A DNA stretch of 10,501 nucleotides from contig CAZCZB010000104.1 of NCBI GenBank assembly GCA_964502995.1, positions 1 through 10,501 of the forward strand. The letters run 5' to 3'. This DNA is from Bin87 sp964502995. GTDB taxonomy: Bacteria; Chloroflexota; Dehalococcoidia; Lucifugimonadales; UBA3495. This document shows positions 4,544-10,501 of the stretch, piece by piece. The notes beneath the pieces were generated by a model. That model worked only from the letters and a program-made list of their open reading frames with translations, did no database searches and was not told where the DNA came from. The translations under genes were made by a program, and so were the position numbers. Position 1 is the stretch's first letter. Each line of letters begins with the position of its first letter.

Positions 4544-6937
4544 ATGCCTGCCTTTCACGAAACACGCTCCGGTCGTCCCGTTTATGGTCAAATCGATGCC
4601 GAAACGGCCAACAGTGGCCTGCTCAGGCTGAACGACGCGATCCTGGGCGTCGGCAAGAGCATCGAACTCGAGCAGGCGCTGCAGGCAGTGGCGGATGGAG
4701 CCCGTTACATAACCAACGCCCGATACGGAGTTGTGGCGCTGACCGATGAATTCCGGGATTTTCAGCAGCTGTTCACGTCGGGCGTAACCGCAGAACAACT
4801 GCGCCGTATGACGACCCCGCCCGTCGGCCGCGGGTTGCTGGGCTATCTGAATGAGATTGATGCTCCGTTGCGTGTGGCCAACATCGCAGAGCATCCTCGT
4901 TCAGTCGGCATGCCGGATGACCACCCTCCCATGAAATGCTTCCTGGGCGTTCGGGTCCTTTATGAAGGCGAACACCTGGCGAACATCTGCCTCGCTGAAA
5001 AAGTGGGAGCATCGGAATTCTCCGAACTCGACGAAGAATTGACGGTCCAATTTGCGGAACACGCGGGGGCCGCGATTGTCAACGCGCGCAGATTTGAGCG
5101 GGAACGCGCAATCAAAACCGATCTCAAAGCGCTGGTGAAAATCGCTCCGGTGGGACTGGTGGTGTTTGATGCCAAAACCGGCGTGATCCTTGCCTCAAAT
5201 CAGGAGTGTTTGAGGATTGCTGGGCAAGCGGGCTCGGAAGCTTTTTCATGGGAAGAAATTCTGGGCAAAATGACCATGCGCCGGGCCGATGGGAGGGAAA
5301 TCAAAGTAGGCGACCGGCCTTCGTCCCAGGTGATGCGAAGCGGCGAGGTCGTGCGCGGCGAGGAGATCCTGCTGTGTTTCAACGACGGGCGGCAGGTGAG
5401 GACGTTGGTGAATGCCGCCCCCATATACTCCGATCGTGGAGAGATAACGTCGGTAGTGGTGGCTGTCCAGGATCTGACCCCCCTTCAGGACGCGGGGCGG
5501 ATACGGGCGGAATTGCTTGGAATGGTGAGCCAGGAATTGCGGACTCCCCTGACCACGATCAAGGGTTCCACGGTTGCCCTGTCCGATATGCTTGGACCCT
5601 CCACCGCCAACGAAACCCAGAAGTGGCTGCAAATTATCGACCACCAGACTGAGCTGATGCGCGACCGGATCAATAGCCTGATCGACCTCGGGCAGATCGC
5701 GGCCGGAACTTTGTCGCTTTCCCTGGAAAGCGCGGACACTTGTGACCTCGTCAGCCAGGCCGCTCGTGAGTTCCGCATCAATCATTCAGGAATTTCCATA
5801 GAACGGAAGGTGCCCGAGAACCTGCCTGCCATTTCCGTAGACAAAGGTCGTTTCTCTCAAATGCTGCGCGACCTGTTCTCTCACGCTTTCAAGTTCGCCT
5901 CTGAAACATCCACTATTTCGTTGAACGCGGAAACTGTCGGGCCATTGGTGCGGTTCACGCTGGTCGCCGGCAGTGGTCGGGCGGGCGGCTACCAGGCGCC
6001 GGAACTGTTCCAGAAAATAGCCGAATCATATAGCGTGAAGGACACGCCGGACATTGACGGTGATGGCCTCGCGTTGACCGTCTGCAAAGGGATTGCTGAG
6101 GCACACGGCGGGCAATTGACCGCAGAGCCCGGCCCCACCGGGCAGGGCATGGTTTTCACGTTCACCATCCCGATTGCGTCGGATGCACAGCCAGAACAAA
6201 CCCAGGAACCACATTCCGCTGACGGAACTGAAACCGGGTTGGATAGCGGTGTCGCAACTGTCGTTGTGGCGTGGAACGATGAATCAACCGCTGCAAACAT
6301 CCTGGAAACTTTGGATGACGCAGGTTACCAACCCATCGTGGTCAACGACCTGTTTGATATCGAATTTCTGATTGCGGAACACAGACCGCAATCGGTTTTG
6401 CTGGACTTGTCCAGCGCAGGCAGGGACGGATTCGAAACGCTGGGACGCATAGTGGCCGGCCAGAATGTATCCACCATTGCCGTAGTGGATCAGGGAGATG
6501 GAGCAAGAGCGGCGCGAGCAACCGCCATGGGCGTTGACTGGTGCGTGGTAAAACCGATTTCTCCGACAGAACTGATCGGACGGCTGCGCACGCCGTTGAG
6601 GCGCGTGGTGGGCAACCCGTCGTCACTTCCTGCGGCGGATTATGCCATCGGCCCGGTTTCGATCACCTACGACTCACATCGCGTCACGGTAGGGGGAGAG
6701 CCGGTTCAATTGACCGCCACCGAGTTCAAATTGCTTTACGAACTGTCCAACAACGCCGGCCGGGTGCTGACCCAGGCAGAGTTGCTGAAACGGGTGTGGG
6801 GTTCTGAATACACCGGCGAAATGCAACTCCTCCGAGCATACGTGAAGACCCTGCGTCAAAAGCTGGGCGACAATGCCAGGAGCCCTACATACATTTACAC
6901 CGAACACGGTGTGGGTTACCGGATGGCAAAGCAGTAA
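4544..6937 (+). CDS. Fused sensor/regulator: GAF-PAS-HisKA-HATPase-REC-winged helix, probable pseudokinase (797 aa)
   Basis: A cytoplasmic single-chain signalling protein; no membrane segment is seen. Domains from the N-terminus: GAF (about 40-185), PAS (about 195-320), HisKA (about 321-390), HATPase_c (about 430-545), a charged linker, receiver (about 573-690) and OmpR/PhoB-type winged helix (700-797, LTATEFKLLYELSNNAGRVL and a C-terminal HGVGYRM). Key residues look lost. The H-box is SQELRTPL with Gln330 (CAG at 5531-5533) in place of the phosphoacceptor His. The N-box is D443-LFS-H447 instead of N-xxx-N. The G1 motif has G476 for the Mg/ATP-contacting Asp. The G2 region GDGLALTVCKGIAEAHGG is fairly well kept. 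The receiver keeps phosphoacceptor D621 and K670, has N578-D579 for the acidic pair, and D649 where Thr/Ser is usual. Inference: a DNA-binding regulator switched by GAF/PAS ligands or nucleotide rather than by its own phosphorelay. The start is uncertain: ATG 4544 has no clear Shine-Dalgarno; GTG 4520 or upstream codons are alternatives. It is divergent to the second LLM gene. Confidence 0.9.
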   Translation: MPAFHETRSGRPVYGQIDAETANSGLLRLNDAILGVGKSIELEQALQAVADGARYITNARYGVVALTDEFRDFQQLFTSGVTAEQLRRMTTPPVGRGLLGYLNEIDAPLRVANIAEHPRSVGMPDDHPPMKCFLGVRVLYEGEHLANICLAEKVGASEFSELDEELTVQFAEHAGAAIVNARRFERERAIKTDLKALVKIAPVGLVVFDAKTGVILASNQECLRIAGQAGSEAFSWEEILGKMTMRRADGREIKVGDRPSSQVMRSGEVVRGEEILLCFNDGRQVRTLVNAAPIYSDRGEITSVVVAVQDLTPLQDAGRIRAELLGMVSQELRTPLTTIKGSTVALSDMLGPSTANETQKWLQIIDHQTELMRDRINSLIDLGQIAAGTLSLSLESADTCDLVSQAAREFRINHSGISIERKVPENLPAISVDKGRFSQMLRDLFSHAFKFASETSTISLNAETVGPLVRFTLVAGSGRAGGYQAPELFQKIAESYSVKDTPDIDGDGLALTVCKGIAEAHGGQLTAEPGPTGQGMVFTFTIPIASDAQPEQTQEPHSADGTETGLDSGVATVVVAWNDESTAANILETLDDAGYQPIVVNDLFDIEFLIAEHRPQSVLLDLSSAGRDGFETLGRIVAGQNVSTIAVVDQGDGARAARATAMGVDWCVVKPISPTELIGRLRTPLRRVVGNPSSLPAADYAIGPVSITYDSHRVTVGGEPVQLTATEFKLLYELSNNAGRVLTQAELLKRVWGSEYTGEMQLLRAYVKTLRQKLGDNARSPTYIYTEHGVGYRMAKQ

Positions 6938-6978
6938 ATGGCGTCCGTCCCGGTTTGGCAGGTCGCCCCCGGTTGGGG

Positions 6979-7103
6979 CCAGGGCCTTTTCAAAGTTGCG
7001 CGATCTTCTTGCATCCGCTCGTCCTGAGCCTGTCGAAGGACGTGCTCGTGGTTCGACAGGCTCACCATGAGCGGGACGTTTGGAGACTTTGGAAAGGCCC
7101 TGG
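6979..7103. repeat. Nested inverted-repeat element (REP/MITE-like), ~125 bp
   Basis: Outer arms at 6979-6996 (CCAGGGCCTTTTCAAAGT) and 7086-7103 match as inverted copies at 17 of 18 positions. Inside them a second hairpin has arms 7015-7037 and 7052-7074, matching at 19 of 23, with a perfect 13 bp core TGAGCCTGTCGAA/TTCGACAGGCTCA. The loop is 14 bases. The core word GAGCCTGTCGAA is a familiar component of abundant palindromic repeats in many GC-rich environmental bacteria. The word GGTTGGGGCC occurs directly repeated at both ends (6971-6980 and 7103-7112). It lies between two convergent genes, 41 bases after the regulator's stop, where it could also act as a two-way transcription barrier. It encodes no protein. 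Confidence 0.8.
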
Positions 7104-7290
7104 GTTGGGGCCTTGGCATCTGGTGTTCGTGCCAGGCAGGCGGCTGAAGCGGTCGCCGCTTGTCCTGCGCTCGCGCGGTTCGAGATTCCAGCCTCGGCGC
7201 GACGCAACACGACCAGCGAAATATCCGGGCCTTCCCGGCGCCGGTGAACTGGGCGCGCCCCGAGCAAAATGTCCATTGCGACACGATCAT

Positions 7291-7307
7291 CGTTGCAACT
7301 TGCAACG
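7291..7307. promoter_or_regulatory. 17-bp perfect palindrome, operator-like
   Basis: CGTTGCAA-C-TTGCAACG: 8 bp perfect arms around one base. A further half site, TGCAACG, lies some 30 bases downstream. The shape resembles binding sites of LacI/TetR-type dimers, but the site is not in front of any gene here: both flanking genes end towards it. Confidence 0.4.
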
Positions 7308-7470
7308 GTGGCTGGCCCGGGAGTTGCCTATGCGGTGCAACGAGTCGGCCGTCGGTGCCGACGAGTACCGTTCGGCATCGTCAGGCGCAGCGACGCCGGC
7401 CCGCTTTTGTTCCGGCGCCTTGCGGTTCTCCAAGCGTCGGCTGTTCTTAACCCGCCAGCGGTTTTACCCT

Positions 7471-7483
7471 GCCGCCTCGCGGC
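7471..7483 (-). terminator. Short GC hairpin after the DUF4129 stop
   Basis: GCCGC-CTC-GCGGC directly adjoins the minus-strand stop codon (7486-7484). It is followed on that strand by AGGGTAAAACC with no U-tract, so this is only a weak terminator candidate. Confidence 0.25.
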
Positions 7484-8851
7484 TCAGTGCCGCTGGATTT
7501 CGTCCAGGTCTTCCACCAGGGTTGACATGGTTTCCGGGTCGGGGTCTGCCGGCTGCGGGCCGTAGAAATACCTCTGGAATCCCCTCACGATTCGCACCAT
7601 GGGCCGTTCCGGCAGCGCCTGGTCCACCTGTCTGCGGTGTTCCTGGGGCGTTTGCCAGCGGAGCCGGGCGTGTCCCACTGCCCGGGCTGCTTCCAGCATC
7701 CGGTGATACACCTCGCGGGGATTCGTTGGAGGTGGGCGGCGGCGATACAGATTGGACGCCCAGTTTAACCAGCCGGCGAGAGCATCCGCGACATCCTGCC
7801 CTGCGGTCTGCAAAGTGAACGTGGACTCGCGCGTCTCAAGCTCCGCGTCGTTGTTGCCGGTCAGACGCCGGCGTCGGAACATTCGGTAGAGAATCCAACC
7901 GGCCAGTGATACGGCGGCCAGAAAAGCCGCCCATTTGATCACCGTCAGGATCACGTTGGGCGGGCCCTCGCCTTCGACCTCCCGCAGGCTTTCGTGAAAC
8001 TCCTCGATTTGCAGGCGCGCCAATTCGAGCCCGCTGAGGTCTCCGCCTCCGAACAGGCTCGACACCCAGTTGCCGATGGCGACCAAACCGGCGGCGATGA
8101 GGCCCAGCAACAAAAGCGCCGGCCTGATGGTCCACAGCCCCAGAAAACCCACGCCGCTCACCAGGGCTCGGGCCAGGTCATCGAGGCCGCCGACCCCGGC
8201 CGCCCCGGCAATCAACGCCAGTACCATGACCAACCCGATGCTGGCGACAATGGCCAACATCCAGCCCCGGTTGATTCGGCCGATGCTCGCATCGATTGCA
8301 AAACGGCTGAGAGCAAGGCCGCCCAATCCGATGCTGAAGAAGACGATCAGCATGACCAGGCCAATGATATCGCCATCGACCAGCGGGTTGGCCGCGACCG
8401 ATACAATCACAATCACCACGCCGCGTACGAATGCGTTGCGTATCACGTCCAGCGTCACGTCGTCCCGGGCGATCGCCGTGCCGCGCCACCACAACAGCAG
8501 CACCAGCGTGACGCTCAACCCCAGCGCCGCCATGATCCTCAAATCTCCGGTTAGGACTTGCCCGATGGGGAACCAACCGGCGCCCATGCTGATGCCGGCC
8601 AGCGCGAGCACCGAAAACGCGCTGATCGTCAATCCGATCAAGCCCCGCAGGTTCAGGGAAAACCTGATGATCTGGATGTACCACGAAAGGACGAAAGACC
8701 AGCCGATTGCCAGCATGGCCAGCGCCAGCGGCACCGATGCGTCGGGCAACCGGATGGCATGGGACACCAGCCTTCCAAGCAGATACACCGCGAACCCTTC
8801 AAGGAAGAGTGCGATGCCAACGATGATCGCTGCCCTTGCGAATGACGTCAT
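7484..8851 (-). CDS. Polytopic membrane protein with C-terminal DUF4129 domain (455 aa)
   Basis: An integral membrane protein with about eight or nine hydrophobic segments (about 5-28, 40-60, 68-90, 105-122, 142-180 as one or two, 198-220, 240-262, 302-322). A basic stop-transfer RMFRRRR at 323-329 follows, then a cytosolic tail. The tail holds the DUF4129 region at about 380-432 (VYHRMLEAARAVGHARLRWQTPQEH...QRYFYG). DUF4129 is known as the C-terminal part of TgpA-type membrane transglutaminases found next to DUF58 and MoxR genes. Here the extracytoplasmic transglutaminase core (Cys-His-Asp) is absent: only about 40 residues (263-300) lie between the last membrane segments. It is thus a transglutaminase-less relative, perhaps a scaffold partner of the DUF58 protein. 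The ATG overlaps the upstream gene's TGA (ATGA), indicating translational coupling. Confidence 0.88.
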   Translation of the reverse strand: MTSFARAAIIVGIALFLEGFAVYLLGRLVSHAIRLPDASVPLALAMLAIGWSFVLSWYIQIIRFSLNLRGLIGLTISAFSVLALAGISMGAGWFPIGQVLTGDLRIMAALGLSVTLVLLLWWRGTAIARDDVTLDVIRNAFVRGVVIVIVSVAANPLVDGDIIGLVMLIVFFSIGLGGLALSRFAIDASIGRINRGWMLAIVASIGLVMVLALIAGAAGVGGLDDLARALVSGVGFLGLWTIRPALLLLGLIAAGLVAIGNWVSSLFGGGDLSGLELARLQIEEFHESLREVEGEGPPNVILTVIKWAAFLAAVSLAGWILYRMFRRRRLTGNNDAELETRESTFTLQTAGQDVADALAGWLNWASNLYRRRPPPTNPREVYHRMLEAARAVGHARLRWQTPQEHRRQVDQALPERPMVRIVRGFQRYFYGPQPADPDPETMSTLVEDLDEIQRH

Positions 8852-10119
8852 TGGCCCGAATCCGGGGTTGCGCTGCTGCCCTCCCCAATCCAGTCCTGAC
8901 GCAGCAACTCATCCAGATGGGTCAGGGCCGGCCCGGCAATGAACAACGGCACGTCCGGGGAGAGTCGGTCGGCGAAAGGGCCCGGACCACCGTCGCCCGC
9001 GTAAATGACGATAACCCGGTGTCCCCTGCGCCGAATCCCCTCGGTTTCCAGCAACACCGCGGTTGAAAGGAGGGCGGTAACCAGGACCACAGTCGCCCTG
9101 GATTCCAGGACGTCGGTTTCCGTGCGCAGGATCGAGGACAGTTCGGTTACCCAGAAAGGACCCGCCATCGCCAGGGATTCAAGCACCGACTCCAGTTGCA
9201 ACCGACCGGATCCGGGCGGCACCGACATCCACTTGCTGGAGTACGACGCGATGGCGTTGCTGACCAGGCTGAACGTGTAATCCTCCCGCTGGGCGAATTC
9301 GGCGACAGAGGCGGCCACGGTTACCGCGCGCTCGAACAGGCGCCGGTTGCTCCCCTGCCACGCCGCGTCGCCGGTCCTGGCGTTGAGGGCGATCAGCATG
9401 TGGCGCGTGGCGGCGGGTTCGTAAATCCGGGCCTCGACCTTGCCGTGCCGGGCGGTGGCCTTCCAGTCAATGCGTTTCAGGGGATCCGACGGCAGGTAAT
9501 CCCGCAAACCCACGAATCTGCTGGGATCATCCTGTATCAACCTGCGGCCTCTGCTCTCCCCCAGGGGTCTTTCCCACGGCATCATCAGGCGCTCCAGGTC
9601 CACGATGCGTGGATACACCAGCAGGTAATCAACGTCGTTCACGCTGTGCTCGGCAGACGTGAGGCCGAACATATCCCCGCTGCGCATCCGCACCGGACCG
9701 ATTCGATGGTAACCCCGGGCGCGACACCTCACCCGGTAACGCCAGGTTACCCGTTGATAGGGCAGCAAGGACGTGGTGATTCGATGGTCGAGTTCCGCCT
9801 CCGCTCCGATGCCCCGCTGAAACGTCCCCGCAGTCTGAAGACCCAGTGGGAAGGTGTCGGAGATGTCCAGCCAGATCATCGGCAGCAGTTTGTCGTTGTT
9901 GACCGTGATGTGGTAGTCGATTTCGTCGCCGATGAATGCGCGCCGTCTTTCCAGGCTGCGGGCGTACGAAAGGCGGCGGAACGCGTATCGTGGCCAGTAT
10001 TTGCCGGTGATCCAGATGAGCAACACCAGAACGCCCACGAAAATCAGCAGAACCTGGCTCGCCAGAAGCCCGGCAGCTATAAGGATGGCCGCCGCTATAA
10101 CCCACAGGTCGTTGATCAT
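8848..10119 (-). CDS. DUF58 domain protein, membrane-anchored (423 aa)
   Basis: DUF58 proteins usually act with MoxR AAA+ ATPases and VWA or TgpA proteins in envelope-linked or chaperone-like complexes; the exact reaction is unknown. Seen: two membrane helices right at the N-terminus (about 5-38, MINDLWVIAAAILIAAGLLA then LLIFVGVLVLLIWI), a beta-rich middle (60-175), and the DUF58 signature GLRDYLPSDPLKRIDWKATA at 204-223. A VWA-like part follows, where the expected D-x-S-x-S metal site reads LNARTGD, so MIDAS metal binding looks lost. ATG 10119 is chosen because the hydrophobic N-terminus starts there; ATG 10143 (8 residues more) is equally possible. The open frame up to 10407 is rejected because it runs through the rRNA promoter. 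No clear Shine-Dalgarno is seen. It is first gene of a two-gene unit with DUF4129; no MoxR gene lies next to it in this window. Confidence 0.92.
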   Translation of the reverse strand: MINDLWVIAAAILIAAGLLASQVLLIFVGVLVLLIWITGKYWPRYAFRRLSYARSLERRRAFIGDEIDYHITVNNDKLLPMIWLDISDTFPLGLQTAGTFQRGIGAEAELDHRITTSLLPYQRVTWRYRVRCRARGYHRIGPVRMRSGDMFGLTSAEHSVNDVDYLLVYPRIVDLERLMMPWERPLGESRGRRLIQDDPSRFVGLRDYLPSDPLKRIDWKATARHGKVEARIYEPAATRHMLIALNARTGDAAWQGSNRRLFERAVTVAASVAEFAQREDYTFSLVSNAIASYSSKWMSVPPGSGRLQLESVLESLAMAGPFWVTELSSILRTETDVLESRATVVLVTALLSTAVLLETEGIRRRGHRVIVIYAGDGGPGPFADRLSPDVPLFIAGPALTHLDELLRQDWIGEGSSATPDSGQ

Positions 10120-10326
10120 GCCGGCAGGATAACCGAAACGCATGGCGCTGGCATAGGGCGACGGTGCGGCGCGAACAATTTCGGGATGAAACACCCGCGT
10201 TGATCGCGTTCCGGGAGCCCAACGCGCCGCGCCGGGACGCCCTGGCGCGTTTTGGCGGTTGCCCGTGCGAATGCGGTGGGATTGGCGATGTGACGGCGAT
10301 TGTGTGAAAATCGGGGCAAGTTGGTG

Positions 10327-10355
10327 TTGACAAGCCATCTGGGATGGAGTAGAGT
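10327..10355 (+). promoter_or_regulatory. rRNA operon promoter
   Basis: A perfect -35 TTGACA (10327-10332), 17 bp spacer, -10 TAGAGT (10350-10355). The expected start is near 10362, about 80 bases before mature 16S. The 10120-10326 stretch upstream of it, back to the divergent DUF58 gene, shows nothing else that I can support. Confidence 0.8.
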
Positions 10356-10402
10356 CATTGAACGCGCCCGCTGTCGAAGGCACCGCGCCTCCGGTGGGAG
10401 TG

Positions 10403-10414
10403 GGCACCTTAACA
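10403..10414 (+). promoter_or_regulatory. boxA-like antitermination element in the rRNA leader
   Basis: GGCACCTTAACA matches the classic rRNA boxA TGCTCTTTAACA at 9 of 12 positions, including the whole TTAACA end. It lies inside the transcribed leader ~30 bases before 16S. BoxA recruits NusB/S10 for rRNA antitermination in well-studied bacteria. A small stem (CACCG/CGGTG, 10381-10396) precedes it. Confidence 0.45.
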
Positions 10415-10442
10415 GCTGAATAGTGGAAGGAAGTAAGGTTCT

Positions 10443-10501
<59 letters not shown>

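Larger units (their letters stand above)
7104..7483. other. Non-coding stretch between the repeat and the DUF4129 gene
   Basis: No frame with recognisable protein character; the long frames here are byproducts of high GC. It holds a short hairpin (TGGCA/TGCCA, about 7113-7133), the palindrome at 7291-7307, a second dyad CGTCGG-TG-CCGACG (about 7350-7363), and a stem immediately after the DUF4129 stop. Possibly decayed sequence around the repeat insertion. Confidence 0.4.

Noticed and set aside
5246..5785. 179-codon minus-strand frame inside the regulator gene
   Set aside because: Antisense to the PAS/HisKA coding region and without recognisable protein features.
6979..7112. CRISPR array
   Set aside because: The repeats are one nested pair of inverted arms, not regularly spaced direct repeats, and no cas genes are present.
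6674..7276. 200-codon minus-strand frame across the inverted repeat
   Set aside because: Part of it is a translation of the palindromic repeat (GEPVEPR type peptides), a known source of false proteins, and the rest is antisense to the winged-helix region.
6938..7483. tRNA or other structured RNA gene
   Set aside because: Only simple hairpins were found; no cloverleaf with a T-loop GGTTCRA in the right geometry could be built.
6955..7818. 287-codon plus-strand frame
   Set aside because: Runs through the repeat and then antisense to the DUF4129 tail; composition is Pro/Arg/Gly rich without motifs.
8070..8942. 290-codon plus-strand frame
   Set aside because: Antisense to the DUF4129 membrane protein; the hydrophobic segments on the minus strand explain the open frame.
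10120..10407. N-terminal extension of the DUF58 gene
   Set aside because: It would overlap the rRNA promoter and leader, has no family similarity, and precedes the natural membrane-anchor start. The first 8 codons from ATG 10143 remain possible.

Overview
The window looks like chromosomal DNA from a GC-rich bacterium, most likely a Chloroflexota member of the Dehalococcoidia/SAR202 type. The last ~59 bases are the 5' end of a 16S rRNA gene, and its opening has a Chloroflexota-like look. Two LLM-class (luciferase-like) flavin oxidoreductases, a family known to be expanded in SAR202, fit with this. The taxonomic call is an inference from a very short piece of rRNA plus gene content.

Layout: (1) 1-483, minus, the 5' part of an acyl-CoA dehydrogenase gene running off the left edge. 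(2) 687-2262, plus, a two-gene unit of a ferritin-like protein and an LLM oxidoreductase, behind a near-ideal sigma70-type promoter. (3) 2263-2746, a gap between convergent genes holding the C-terminal remnant of an IS256-family transposase. (4) 2747-3868, minus, a second, divergent LLM oxidoreductase. (5) 3869-4543, a long divergent intergenic region rich in dyads and short repeats. (6) 4544-6937, plus, a single-chain signalling protein of GAF, PAS, HisKA, HATPase, receiver and OmpR-type winged-helix domains. (7) 6938-7483, a gap between convergent genes with a ~125 bp nested inverted repeat (REP/MITE-like) and a perfect 17 bp operator-like palindrome. (8) 7484-10119, minus, a translationally coupled pair: a DUF58 protein followed by a polytopic DUF4129 membrane protein. 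(9) 10327-10501, plus, rRNA promoter, boxA-like leader element and the start of 16S rRNA.

The most interesting gene is the fused sensor/regulator. Its H-box reads SQELRTPL, with Gln where the phosphoacceptor His should be. Both Asn of the N-box are replaced (D and H), and the G1 Asp is Gly. The receiver keeps its phosphoacceptor Asp and conserved Lys, and the DNA-binding domain looks intact. It therefore looks like a pseudokinase that became a one-protein, phosphorelay-independent transcription factor. It sits divergent to an LLM monooxygenase gene across a repeat-rich intergenic region that could be its operator.

Three of the best promoter candidates share the form TTGACA - 17/18 bp - TAGA(G/C)T, which suggests the local housekeeping -10 preference. 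Catabolic/redox genes (acyl-CoA dehydrogenase, two LLM oxidoreductases, ferritin-like protein) dominate the left half. Cell-envelope/chaperone-like functions (DUF58/DUF4129) and rRNA fill the right end.
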